From contig NZ_VJZK01000002.1 of the NCBI RefSeq assembly GCF_007109225.1, forward strand, positions 248,001-312,000: a stretch of DNA of 64,000 nucleotides, in the 5' to 3' direction. The position numbers and the translations under genes were made by a program. Below, piece after piece: positions 32,155 through 41,078 of the stretch. Every line of letters starts with the position of its first letter. Position 1 is the stretch's first letter. The notes below the pieces were generated by a model. It was not told the DNA's origin, did not search any database, and saw nothing but the letters and a program-made list of their open reading frames with translations. Source of the DNA: Flavobacterium sp. GT3R68 (GTDB taxonomy: Bacteria > Bacteroidota > Bacteroidia > Flavobacteriales > Flavobacteriaceae).

Positions 32155-32172
32155 TACAAACCGTGGTTTGTA
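32155..32172. repeat. Palindrome immediately upstream of the PorV/PorQ-like gene
   Basis: TACAAACC (32155-32162) and GGTTTGTA (32165-32172) are perfect 8-bp arms with a 2-bp centre. The TTG start codon is 13 bases downstream. It could be an operator or a leader hairpin hiding the ribosome entry region. There is no T-run, so it is not a terminator. Confidence 0.4.
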
Positions 32173-32185
32173 AAAATAATTTGCT

Positions 32186-33268
32186 TTGAAAAAAAATTTA
32201 TTCTTTCTCTTCCTTCTCACATCAACTTTAGGCTTTAGCCAAGCGGTCAGGAAGTACTCGAACGAATTCATGAATATTGGGGTCGACGCCGCAGCCTTAG
32301 GAATGTCTAATGCAGTGACATCCAGTACAAATGATGTGAATTCAGGGTATTGGAATCCTGCGGGTTTGATTGCTTTGGAAGACAAACAGGTTTCCTTGAT
32401 GCATGCCAGTTATTTTGCCAACATTGCCCAATATGATTATGCGGCATTTGCAATGCCGATAGATGAACGAAGTGCCTGGGGCGTTTCCATGATTCGTTTC
32501 GGGGTCGATGATATCTTAAACACTACCCAATTAATTGATGACCAAGGCAATATCGATTACAATCGTATCAGTTTATTTTCCACTGCGGATTATGGAGTGA
32601 CTTTTTCCTATGCTCGAAAACTACCTGTTCCAGGTTTCCAATATGGTGTCAATGCTAAAGTTATCCGACGTATAATCGGAAAATTTGCCAATTCCTGGGG
32701 TTTTGGTTTTGATGTGGGGTTACAATTTGAACGAAATAACTGGAAATTCGGCTTAATGGTGCGTGATATCACAACCACTTATAATGTTTGGACCATCGAT
32801 GAAGAGGAATACAATAAAATCAAGGATGCAGTAGAAGGGCAAAATCAGGAGCTTCCTGAGAGTACCGAAATCACGCTTCCGAAAGCGCAATTAGGAATGT
32901 CCAAAAAATTTGATTTTCATAATGATACCAGTCTTTTGGCCGCATTCAATTTAAATATGCGGTTTGCTAAGACCAATGACTTAATTTCAACGGACGGTTT
33001 AAGTATCGATCCTGCTTTGGGGCTAGAATTTGGGTATACCGATTTGGTGTTCCTACGTGCAGGCGTGGGTAATTTTCAACTTATTGAGCAAATTGATAAT
33101 ACCGTTTATAACCCGTCCTATAGAGTAGGTTTTCAACCCAATGTCGGATTGGGATTCAAGTACAAAGGCATTGAAATTGATTATGCCCTGACAGATTTAG
33201 GAAACCAAAGTGCCGCACTTTATTCGAATATTTTTTCTGTAAAAGTGGATCTTAGTATTTTCCGATAA
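32186..33268 (+). CDS. PorV/PorQ family outer-membrane beta-barrel protein
   Basis: This is a 360-residue protein. A signal peptide (MKKNLFFLFLLTSTLGFSQ) is followed by the family opening VGxDAAALGMSNAVTSSTNDVNSGYWNPAGL, which is that of the FadL-fold PorV/PorQ group associated with the type IX secretion system. Strands alternate regularly to the C-terminal VKVDLSIFR. It differs from canonical PorV and is best called a paralogue. The only start before the signal peptide is TTG 32186, because an in-frame stop lies nine bases upstream. It precedes an Lnb-like gene by 40 bases on the same strand. Confidence 0.8.
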   Translation: MKKNLFFLFLLTSTLGFSQAVRKYSNEFMNIGVDAAALGMSNAVTSSTNDVNSGYWNPAGLIALEDKQVSLMHASYFANIAQYDYAAFAMPIDERSAWGVSMIRFGVDDILNTTQLIDDQGNIDYNRISLFSTADYGVTFSYARKLPVPGFQYGVNAKVIRRIIGKFANSWGFGFDVGLQFERNNWKFGLMVRDITTTYNVWTIDEEEYNKIKDAVEGQNQELPESTEITLPKAQLGMSKKFDFHNDTSLLAAFNLNMRFAKTNDLISTDGLSIDPALGLEFGYTDLVFLRAGVGNFQLIEQIDNTVYNPSYRVGFQPNVGLGFKYKGIEIDYALTDLGNQSAALYSNIFSVKVDLSIFR

Positions 33269-33308
33269 ACACAGCCGTTTAATTGTATTGTTTCATATAT
33301 CCATTTCA

Positions 33309-34442
33309 ATGTATCGCTTAAAAATTATTTTTTTATCTTTCCTTTTTCTTTTTACTGCTGTAATTACTAAAACCCAAAGCCAGGTTTTGCTTTCGGAAGG
33401 TAGCAAAGTCAGTGTCCTCACCTGTGGTACCGGGAACGAAATGTATTCGTTGTTTGGCCATACCGCCATCCGGATTATGGATGACGAAAACCACATTGAC
33501 CAAGTGTATAATTATGGTACATTTGATTTCAATACGTCCAACTTTGTGCTTAAATTCACAAAAGGCGATTTGCAGTACATGGCAAGCAGCAACACATATA
33601 ATGATTTCTTCAATGAATACCTATATGAAAAAAGAGCCGTTTATGAACAGATATTAAACTTATCATCACCCCAAAAACAAGACTTATTTGATCGATTAGA
33701 CAGGGCGCTCCTTTCTGATGAACGTTATTATACCTACAAATTTATTGACAAGAACTGCACCACAATGGTAGTGGATATACTGAATGAAACTTTAGGAAAG
33801 AAGGTAATTGTAAAAACAGCCGATACCGAAAAAACATACCGTGAAATATTGTATCCTTATTTTGCAGATCACTTTTTCGAAAAATTAGGTACGAGTATCA
33901 TCTTCGGCAAAAAAGTAGATCAAAAAGGCACCTTACTTTTCCTGCCTTTGGAATTAAAACAGAGCCTCAACACGATAAAGTATAATAATCAGCCTATCAG
34001 TTCACCAGAAAAAACTATACTGGAATTCCAAAAAGAAGAAGCACCGTATTCTTGGTGGAATAACATGTATACATACTTGTTAATTCTTTCAGCTATCGTT
34101 ATCGTCAACAATAAAAAAGTATACATAAGTTACTTTTTCCTGTTGGGATTATTAGGATTGTTCTTGTTTATTGTTGGATTTTATTCGTTTCATAAGGAAT
34201 TGGAATACAATTACAACATCTTGTTGTTCAATCCGGCCTTCATGCTTTTGACTTATTTTTATCTGAAAAACAGAAGAACAGGCATGTATTACACTGCATT
34301 GTTCAGCATTATTTCATTAGCAGTTTATTTCCTACTGCTAATGAATAAAGTACACTTATTGATAGCGCTACCGATAATAGTTGTGAATAGTATTGGTTTA
34401 ATCAGGCTGATTATTCAAAATCGGAATCAGGCGGCAGCTTAA
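33309..34442 (+). CDS. DUF4105 / Lnb-like membrane protein (putative lipoprotein N-acyltransferase)
   Basis: This is a 377-residue protein. An N-terminal hydrophobic segment is followed by a periplasmic DUF4105 domain (residues 30-240) with the candidate catalytic His51 in SLFGHTAIRI and Cys150 in DKNCTTMV. Five membrane helices form the C-terminal third. This matches the family of Lnb, the enzyme reported to add the third acyl chain to lipoproteins in Bacteroides, which lack Lnt. Many lipoproteins in this window (OmpA-like, lipocalin-like, M61, DUF4369) would be clients. ATG 33309 is used; a TTG at 33288 is the alternative. Function is inferred from the family. Confidence 0.8.
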   Translation: MYRLKIIFLSFLFLFTAVITKTQSQVLLSEGSKVSVLTCGTGNEMYSLFGHTAIRIMDDENHIDQVYNYGTFDFNTSNFVLKFTKGDLQYMASSNTYNDFFNEYLYEKRAVYEQILNLSSPQKQDLFDRLDRALLSDERYYTYKFIDKNCTTMVVDILNETLGKKVIVKTADTEKTYREILYPYFADHFFEKLGTSIIFGKKVDQKGTLLFLPLELKQSLNTIKYNNQPISSPEKTILEFQKEEAPYSWWNNMYTYLLILSAIVIVNNKKVYISYFFLLGLLGLFLFIVGFYSFHKELEYNYNILLFNPAFMLLTYFYLKNRRTGMYYTALFSIISLAVYFLLLMNKVHLLIALPIIVVNSIGLIRLIIQNRNQAAA

Positions 34443-34450
34443 AGTGTGAC

Positions 34451-35866
34451 TTATTGGCCTCTGTAGAATAAAATAGTGCTTACGGTTTTAATTGCAATAT
34501 TGACATCCAAGAAAATACTTCTGTGCTTAATGTAATAAAGGTCATATTGCAGTTTAATCAAACTTTCCTCAATAGTTTCCCCATAAGAGTAATTTACTTG
34601 CGCCCAACCTGTCAAACCAGGTTTTATCACATGGCGGGTTTCGTAAAAAGGCATTACCTCAGCAATAGCACTAACAAAAAAAGGTCTTTCCGGTCGTGGT
34701 CCGATTACAGCCATATCTCCTTTTAGAATATTGATAAATTGAGGAAATTCATCGATTCTGGATTTACGTAGAAATTTTCCAAATGGTGTAATGCGCATAT
34801 CGTTTTGGACAGCAAAAATTGCCTCCCCTGTTTCGGCATTCTGAACCATGGTTCTGAATTTTAATATTTCAAAAACAACTCCATTCTTTCCTACCCTTTG
34901 CTGGGTATAAAATAAAGGTCCACGGCTTCCTAAAAAATTTCCGATTAAAATAAAAGGCACCAAAGCCAATCCAAGGGTAAGTCCTACTACGGAAATCAGG
35001 AATTCTAAGATGCGTACACCTACGAGGTATAATTTGTTTTGATTACTCCTGCTAAAAGGGAAATATCTATAGAAATCCCGAGCTACGTATTGAACGGGGA
35101 TTCGGTGCGTGCTGCTTTCATAGACTTGGGTATACTCCCGAATGACAAAGCCATTTTCAAGTAAATGCAGAAGCTTATTGTAAAGCTGTACCGTAATTCC
35201 TTCGGTATGTTGGGAAGCAATAACAATATCGCAAATGGAATGTTTTTTAACAAATTCCTCTATAGTGTCAATGGTAATGTTCTGGATATTATTATAATGG
35301 CATATATTTCCATTTTCTTTATCAGAATCAATGTATCCCAATACCCTGTAATGAGGGTCGGCACTTTCCAAAGCGGTTATCAATTCTTCCGCCTGATTAC
35401 AATCGCATACTAAAACTACATTTTTCACAAAACGATGGGAAGCAAAAAACTTCAGGTACAACATGCGCCATACAAACAATGCCGAAGAAATAGCGATAAA
35501 AAAATAAATGATCTGCAAACGATTGCTAGGTAGTTCCGGGGTATAAAATGGGGTCAATAAATAGAATAGTACCGTCGTGGAAGCAGTAAGGATAATACTT
35601 TTAATAATTTGGTACTGATTGGCAGCTGTTTGCAGGTTGTACATTTCGAATACTGCACCAAAAAAAGTAATATAAAAGCCCAAAACAATTACCCAATAGT
35701 AATTATCTCTTGTCATTTTAAAATATCCGAAATCAAAAATAGAACCGACAAGGTAGAGTGACAGAAAAACAGACAGTACATCAAAAACCCTTAAAAGAAT
35801 TTTGCGTTCCGATATTTCAAAATGAATTTTTTTCTGCGATAACATAGTGTGGTAGCCTATTTGCAT
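34451..35866 (-). CDS. Polyprenyl glycosylphosphotransferase (WcaJ/WbaP-type initiating sugar-phosphate transferase)
   Basis: This 471-residue inner-membrane enzyme transfers a sugar 1-phosphate from a nucleotide sugar to undecaprenyl phosphate, the first committed step of repeat-unit synthesis. Four or five N-terminal helices (to residue 140) precede a Rossmann-like cytosolic region. The C-terminal sugar-transferase domain (from 275) has KFRTM, SRIDEFPQ, GPRPE and KPGLTGWAQVNY. A second ATG at 35845 (MLSQKKIHFEIS) is an equally good start. It is the last gene of the polysaccharide operon in transcription order, convergent with the Lnb-like gene 8 bases away. Confidence 0.93.
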   Translation of the reverse strand: MQIGYHTMLSQKKIHFEISERKILLRVFDVLSVFLSLYLVGSIFDFGYFKMTRDNYYWVIVLGFYITFFGAVFEMYNLQTAANQYQIIKSIILTASTTVLFYLLTPFYTPELPSNRLQIIYFFIAISSALFVWRMLYLKFFASHRFVKNVVLVCDCNQAEELITALESADPHYRVLGYIDSDKENGNICHYNNIQNITIDTIEEFVKKHSICDIVIASQHTEGITVQLYNKLLHLLENGFVIREYTQVYESSTHRIPVQYVARDFYRYFPFSRSNQNKLYLVGVRILEFLISVVGLTLGLALVPFILIGNFLGSRGPLFYTQQRVGKNGVVFEILKFRTMVQNAETGEAIFAVQNDMRITPFGKFLRKSRIDEFPQFINILKGDMAVIGPRPERPFFVSAIAEVMPFYETRHVIKPGLTGWAQVNYSYGETIEESLIKLQYDLYYIKHRSIFLDVNIAIKTVSTILFYRGQ

Positions 35867-35899
35867 CGCAAGATAACCAAATAACTTAAAAAAGAAAGA

Positions 35900-36904
35900 C
35901 TATTGTAAAATTTTAAGCCAATTTTCTTTTACCATTTTCCAGTCAAAAGACTCTGCTTTCGTTCGTGCTCCAGACGTCAATTTCTTATACAACTCGGGCT
36001 TTTCCAAAAGTTTTTGAATTCCTGAGACCATACCATGCGTGTCTTTATCTGCTACTAAAATTGCGTTGCCCTCATGCTCTAAAAGAAAGGGGATTCCGCC
36101 AACATTTGTAGAGACTATAGCCATTCCTAAAGCCATTGCTTCGATTACGCTGACAGGCATATTGTCAAAATGAGTGGTATTGATGAAAATGTCGTATTCC
36201 TGAGCCAACTTTGTCCAAGCCTTTTTACTCAATTTTCCGGTAAAGACAATATCTAATTTCTTATCATGGGCCATCTTTTGCGTAAGAAACAAACTGCCGT
36301 CCTTATCCGGTCCTACCATACACAAGACCGCTAACGGGTAAGTTTTTTTTATGGCGTCGAGAACTTCAACCGCCATTGCAGGGTTGTAGATTTTGGCGAA
36401 AGACCGTACCCACAATATCTTCGGCTGTGGGTTGTTCCTCTCTTTATATGGATACTGCCTGATTTCAATTACATTAGGGATGTATAGGACATTTGTATAA
36501 TGCTTTCTGAAGGCTTCCAATAAATAGTGTGAGGGCGCAACATTATAATAGGAATGCTGAAAAATCATTTTACAGATTTCAGGGTTTTTCGTAAGTCTTC
36601 GCGGTAAATTTCCACCATGTAAAAAAGGAATGTATTTTTTTCCCAATAAGCGACAAAGCTGGCTCGTTGCAAAAGCATACCAAAAGCTAGATGTACTGTA
36701 GGTATCAATTATTACATAATCACTTTTGCGATTTTGAAGCACAGACAAAAGCATATGCAGCATTCTTACGTACTCATTTTTTTTTGTTGAAGCATAAATT
36801 ACTTTATATCCTTCGTTCTCCAAAAGTGGTCCCAGCGTTTCTATAGTAGTTTCGGTGATACCGTGCTGGGCCAATTTATTCCCTATGTACAGTAGGTGTT
36901 TCAA
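35900..36904 (-). CDS. Glycosyltransferase family 4
   Basis: This 334-residue cytoplasmic GT-B enzyme belongs to repeat-unit assembly. The C-terminal nucleotide-sugar site shows MPVSVIEAMALGMAIVSTNVGG followed by GNAILV, the GT4 EX7E-like pattern. The N-terminal domain begins LLYIGNKLAQHG and has IIDTYSTSSFWYAF in the middle. Translation appears to start at TTG 36904: no ATG is available near the natural N-terminus, and the start lies 29 bases inside the preceding gene. Donor and acceptor are unknown. Confidence 0.88.
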   Translation of the reverse strand: MKHLLYIGNKLAQHGITETTIETLGPLLENEGYKVIYASTKKNEYVRMLHMLLSVLQNRKSDYVIIDTYSTSSFWYAFATSQLCRLLGKKYIPFLHGGNLPRRLTKNPEICKMIFQHSYYNVAPSHYLLEAFRKHYTNVLYIPNVIEIRQYPYKERNNPQPKILWVRSFAKIYNPAMAVEVLDAIKKTYPLAVLCMVGPDKDGSLFLTQKMAHDKKLDIVFTGKLSKKAWTKLAQEYDIFINTTHFDNMPVSVIEAMALGMAIVSTNVGGIPFLLEHEGNAILVADKDTHGMVSGIQKLLEKPELYKKLTSGARTKAESFDWKMVKENWLKILQ

Positions 36905-38222
36905 AGTTAATCACTTTTATTAAAGAAAGTCCATAAACAAAGGCGGGTGCGGCGAGACGCATAGCCGCATGATTGATTGTCAGTATCCAGAACACCAAAA
37001 AGGGGAGTATAAAAATATTTTGCTTATTGTCTAAATATTGGGTTAATGGTGTGAAGAATAAGATAAGCAAACCTAGAATCCCTAAAGATCCATGCTCAGC
37101 CAGCATTCTTGTTAATTCGTTATGGGAAGCCGCATCAATACCCGTGAGCTGTTCTCGATATTCCCTGTTTTTACCAACCCCAATTCCTAAGATAGGGTTA
37201 TCCAAAAACATTTGGAGTTCTGTTTCAATTAACTCTTCCCTGCCTGAAAGACGACTGGCTTTCTTTCTTCCCGCAGCATCCTCATTCGCATAACGCTTAT
37301 TGATAAAGCCACTGGTTTGCACGGAACTGTATGTCCAAACCGCTACCGAACCTATAAAAGAAAAAAGAACAATAACTCCGATTTTAAATTTTCCAAAAGG
37401 ACTTGTATAGACATATACCGCCCCTAAAAGCAAAATAATCATAAGTATACCTGTGATTATACCACCTCGTGAAAATGTCACGACACCCCGAAAAGCGAAG
37501 AATAAAACCAGACCGGCATTTACCAGTTGCAACTTTTTTGTTGGAGAATTGAGCAACATTTGTACAAAGAAAAGAAAAATACCAAATCCCAATATTGTTG
37601 CCATTTGATTTGGACCATATCCTCCTGAAGTTTCAAAATTGGAATATGTTCCTGTTACCACCTCTTTAACACTGGGGGCAAACAGATAAATAACGACTAC
37701 AATTGCTATCAATGGCATACAGAATGCAGTAATTACATCTTTTACCCGTTCAAATGTGATTTGGCGTTGATAACAATAGATTGCCGAAATACCTAAACAG
37801 ACTGGCCCCGTTATATTGAACGCTATTGCTTTTCGGATATTAGTTTCAAAATTAAGTGTGACTGTAGACACCACAATGCCGGGAACCAGCAAAACGAGAA
37901 ACAACCAATACATATATGAATTCTTTGACAGGCCTGTAAAAATCATTCCCGTAAATAAAAAAATCATGATGGTATACTTGGCGAAATCATTAAAAAACAT
38001 TCCGTCAGTCATTCGGAGAAGTACCTCTGCCCCTACCACGTAGGCAGATAAGACAAGCGCTTCATTATTTTTATTGCGGGTCTTAACCAAATGGTACATT
38101 CCAAAACCAAATATGAAAATGGTGTAGATTTTTGATAATGCAGGTATCAGAAAGATCGCAAATCCGATAGCAGCATGTATCAAAAGTAATACAATATAAT
38201 TGTTGGGATTTCTAGCTTTCAT
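36876..38222 (-). CDS. O-antigen ligase / Wzy polymerase-like membrane protein
   Basis: This 448-residue protein has about 12 membrane helices. A large periplasmic loop before the last helices contains DNPILGIGVGKNREYREQLTG and the motif SHNELTRMLAEHG, the conserved histidine motif of O-antigen ligases and polymerases. It should either ligate glycan to lipid A-core or polymerise repeat units in the periplasm; the sequence does not decide which. The gene overlaps the upstream GT4 by 11 bases and the downstream GT4 by 29 bases. Confidence 0.88.
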   Translation of the reverse strand: MKARNPNNYIVLLLIHAAIGFAIFLIPALSKIYTIFIFGFGMYHLVKTRNKNNEALVLSAYVVGAEVLLRMTDGMFFNDFAKYTIMIFLFTGMIFTGLSKNSYMYWLFLVLLVPGIVVSTVTLNFETNIRKAIAFNITGPVCLGISAIYCYQRQITFERVKDVITAFCMPLIAIVVVIYLFAPSVKEVVTGTYSNFETSGGYGPNQMATILGFGIFLFFVQMLLNSPTKKLQLVNAGLVLFFAFRGVVTFSRGGIITGILMIILLLGAVYVYTSPFGKFKIGVIVLFSFIGSVAVWTYSSVQTSGFINKRYANEDAAGRKKASRLSGREELIETELQMFLDNPILGIGVGKNREYREQLTGIDAASHNELTRMLAEHGSLGILGLLILFFTPLTQYLDNKQNIFILPFLVFWILTINHAAMRLAAPAFVYGLSLIKVINFETPTVHRE

Positions 38223-39282
38223 TATTTAAAACTGCGAAAAAATTTTTAAAAACGGTCTCTTTGGTATAGTTCAAATGTATGTCTTTTTTTAATTGTTCAC
38301 CAAGCGAATTTCTCAAATCAACATTTTCAATTAAATCTTCTAAGGCTTGTTGAAATCTGACTTTGTCTTTAGGCGGCACTAATAATCCATTCTTCTGGTT
38401 GATTACTTTTGGGATTTCCCCCACCGCTGTGATTATAACAGGCAACCCGAAATACCCATATTCTAATAGTGAGACCGGAAGACCTTCTGAAATAGAGGTC
38501 AAAACTCCTATAGTTGATTGTTGTATAGCCGTAGCTACTGCATTAGAAGACCCATAAATAAAAACATTGTTTTCGAGTCCATTACTGACAATTTGGTTAT
38601 GAATATCCGCAGAATACTGATCTCTAAAATCTTTTCCAATCAAATGAAAAGTCCACTCGGGATGAGAAAATTTTATGTTTTTAGCTATTTCCAGCAACAT
38701 GCTGTGGTTTTTTTGCGGACGCAAATTAGCGAGACAAAGTATTCGTTTACCTATTTGCCCCTGTAGCACAATACTTTCTTTATTTGCATCCATGAGGACA
38801 AAATTAGGCTGGTAAAATACCTGCTTGCAAAAAAGATTTTTAATAGCCCATTTTTTCAGAAGTTCATTTACGACAATAATTCTGTAAAAAAATAATGAGC
38901 CAAATTGAAGTAGTACTTTTTTTCTTTTTTCTAAAAATTCACTATTCCCGTAATGATCATGCCATACAATTTTAATTTTTGGATAAACCAGTTTTAAGAA
39001 TATGGCTAATAAAAATGAACTGCTGTGTGCCTGAATAATACTTATCTGATTTTTTTTTACAAAATCGCGTAAAAGCAAAAGGGCCTTAATATCAAATGTT
39101 GATTTTCTATCCAAGAAAAGATAATGAACACTATTATGCAATTGGGTTTTCAAGGGACCTTCCTTACGGGTAGCAACTAATCCTGAGAAAGGTACGTGAT
39201 CTACCAGACCATTAGCATAATTAACCGCCATCCGTTCCGCGCCGCCCGCCTCTAAACTATCTATTAATTGAAGAATGCGCAT
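38212..39282 (-). CDS. Glycosyltransferase family 4
   Basis: This 356-residue GT-B enzyme opens with the family hallmark LQLIDSLEAGGAERMAVNYANGL. The donor-binding half contains CLANLRPQKNH, SEGLPVSLLEYGYFGLPVIITAVGEIP and GLLVPPKD. The start codon overlaps the stop of the upstream GT4 by one base (TAATG), and its own stop lies 11 bases inside the ligase-like gene, so the group is translationally coupled. Specificity is not predictable. Confidence 0.92.
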   Translation of the reverse strand: MRILQLIDSLEAGGAERMAVNYANGLVDHVPFSGLVATRKEGPLKTQLHNSVHYLFLDRKSTFDIKALLLLRDFVKKNQISIIQAHSSSFLLAIFLKLVYPKIKIVWHDHYGNSEFLEKRKKVLLQFGSLFFYRIIVVNELLKKWAIKNLFCKQVFYQPNFVLMDANKESIVLQGQIGKRILCLANLRPQKNHSMLLEIAKNIKFSHPEWTFHLIGKDFRDQYSADIHNQIVSNGLENNVFIYGSSNAVATAIQQSTIGVLTSISEGLPVSLLEYGYFGLPVIITAVGEIPKVINQKNGLLVPPKDKVRFQQALEDLIENVDLRNSLGEQLKKDIHLNYTKETVFKNFFAVLNNES

Positions 39283-40415
39283 TATTTTTTTAATGATTTA
39301 AGATGGACCAATTTTTCAATTTCTTCTTCAAAATAATCTAACGTATATTTTCTGGACCATTCTTCTGCCTTTAAAACCTGCGATTGATAGATATCTTCAT
39401 TGTCCAACAGGTTTTTAATCTGCTGCACATCTTTTCCATTTTCCATCGTCAATACAATTCCTCTTTCTCCTTTATCTAACATATTTGGAACACAGGATAC
39501 CGGACTTACAATTGGCAAACATCCCCAGAACATAGCCTCAGCAACCACTTTAGGCCAGCCTTCACTTTGCGAGGGTAAGATTAAAAAATGGCTGTGCTGA
39601 TAAGCGTTTCGAATAGTCTCCGAAGGCATATTGCCATGCAAAGTCACCTGAGTTTGCAACTGTTTTTCCGCAATGATTTTTTCAAGTACGGTTCTTTCAT
39701 TGCCCTCCCCATAATAATCGAGTTTTACATTATAACCCATCTGTTGTAACTGTTCCACCAGCGCAATTGCATATTGTGGTCGCTTCCCATGTGATAGTGT
39801 ACCGATAAATAAAAACCGTATTGTTCCTAGAAAGTCTTTTGCTATTATTGGTATTTTGTCGCTTTCGTTATAAGTAGCGGTAAAAAAAGGTTTAATGTTT
39901 TCGGTACTTCCATCCCATTCACCATAAACTAAAACCTGCATGTTTTTCGTAAGGAAAGTATTACTCAGAATCCATTTTTGTAAGCGGTAACTCCAGGGCT
40001 GTGCACTGTTCGGATCCCAATTTCCCGCGTATTTAGCCGTTTTTGGTGTATTTGGAAAAGCGATTTGAACAATAGCCCCCAATAAACCGATATTTCCCGG
40101 GCATCGCAAATGAATATGATTGGCTTGACGCATGGCCTTGAAAATCTTAACACTGTTCTGCACTGCGGCATTCATGGCATTAAAAAGTTGGCCGAAGGAT
40201 TTTATATCAAAATCTTTTAAGATAATATTATTTGGGGTCGAAAACGGAATGGTTTTTACCAATAACCCTCTGTTGGTTTCCCACGTCGGAGAACAGAATT
40301 GCAATTCGCCCGCGTGCTTATTCCATATTTCCATTTCTTTGACATAGGGGCTGTATGCTTTCCATCGGTTGCCCGAGGGAATTAAAGGCGCTGATGAGAC
40401 TACAAGTACTTTCAT
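39282..40415 (-). CDS. Glycosyltransferase family 4
   Basis: This 377-residue GT-B enzyme shows donor-site motifs FIGTLSHGKRPQYAI, LILPSQSEGWPKVVAEAMFWGCLPIVSPVSCVP and RGIVLTMENG. The N-terminal half (SSAPLIPSGNRWKAYSPYVKEME) lacks the usual GGAE motif. It is coupled by one-base TAATG overlaps both to the hexapeptide acetyltransferase upstream and to the next GT4 downstream. Donor unknown. Confidence 0.9.
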   Translation of the reverse strand: MKVLVVSSAPLIPSGNRWKAYSPYVKEMEIWNKHAGELQFCSPTWETNRGLLVKTIPFSTPNNIILKDFDIKSFGQLFNAMNAAVQNSVKIFKAMRQANHIHLRCPGNIGLLGAIVQIAFPNTPKTAKYAGNWDPNSAQPWSYRLQKWILSNTFLTKNMQVLVYGEWDGSTENIKPFFTATYNESDKIPIIAKDFLGTIRFLFIGTLSHGKRPQYAIALVEQLQQMGYNVKLDYYGEGNERTVLEKIIAEKQLQTQVTLHGNMPSETIRNAYQHSHFLILPSQSEGWPKVVAEAMFWGCLPIVSPVSCVPNMLDKGERGIVLTMENGKDVQQIKNLLDNEDIYQSQVLKAEEWSRKYTLDYFEEEIEKLVHLKSLKK

Positions 40416-40969
40416 TAGATATATCCCTCGCTTCCTTTATCTGAAATTATTTTGGCTGGAACGCCCAACATCACACTATTGGATTCCACATTTGTTGTAA
40501 CCAAGGAACAGGCGCCTATGAGCACATTATTACCGATTGTAATTCTACCTGCAACAATGGAATTGGCTCCAATATAGACCTTATCCCCAATCACCGGAAC
40601 ACCTCTATTATTTTCTACACCTGAGACACCGATTGTAACTCCGTGCGATATATTGCAATTACTTCCAATAGTACTGCTTCCATTGAGTATGATTCCGCCA
40701 AAATGCCCTATATAAAAAGAACTACCAATTTTAGCCGAAGCCGGTATGGAAATCCCTGTAATCATTTCAATGAATTTTTGCCAGAACAGGCACGATAAAA
40801 GCAAAAGCTGCCTCAAAACCGGAATACGGATTCCTACATAAATCGCATGCGCAATACGGTATTGGAAAATAGCCCAAAATCCCTGCGTAAAAAAAAGAAT
40901 GGAGAAGAAATGCCCTCCATATTTTTTATATTTTTTATAATCGGATTGTATCAGTTGGAAAACGGTCAT
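40415..40969 (-). CDS. Hexapeptide-repeat acetyltransferase (serine O-acetyltransferase-like)
   Basis: This 184-residue protein has an N-terminal helical part with a hydrophobic patch (ILFFTQGFWAIFQYRIAHAIY). It then forms a left-handed beta-helix with hexapeptide repeats (IGSSFYIGHFGGIILNGSSTIGSNCNIS, GDKVYIGANSIVAGRITIGNNVLIGA). The catalytic histidine is probably in NCNISHGVTIG. CysE-like members in glycan loci O-acetylate a sugar from acetyl-CoA, so a role in decorating this polysaccharide is more likely than cysteine synthesis. The last base of its stop is the first of the next gene. Confidence 0.88.
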   Translation of the reverse strand: MTVFQLIQSDYKKYKKYGGHFFSILFFTQGFWAIFQYRIAHAIYVGIRIPVLRQLLLLSCLFWQKFIEMITGISIPASAKIGSSFYIGHFGGIILNGSSTIGSNCNISHGVTIGVSGVENNRGVPVIGDKVYIGANSIVAGRITIGNNVLIGACSLVTTNVESNSVMLGVPAKIISDKGSEGYI

Positions 40970-41078
40970 GTTTAAGCTGCATTTCTGTGCGGTAAATATA
41001 GTATTTCTTCTTCTAACAGAATGTCTCTTATCCGATTAAAGAAACATCAATTTGCAAAAGTCAATGGATTTAATTTCT

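Noticed and set aside
40993-41000. TATATTTA as promoter of the acetyltransferase gene
   Set aside because: Only 7 of 8 bases match and no -33 element is present; in AT-rich DNA this is weak evidence.
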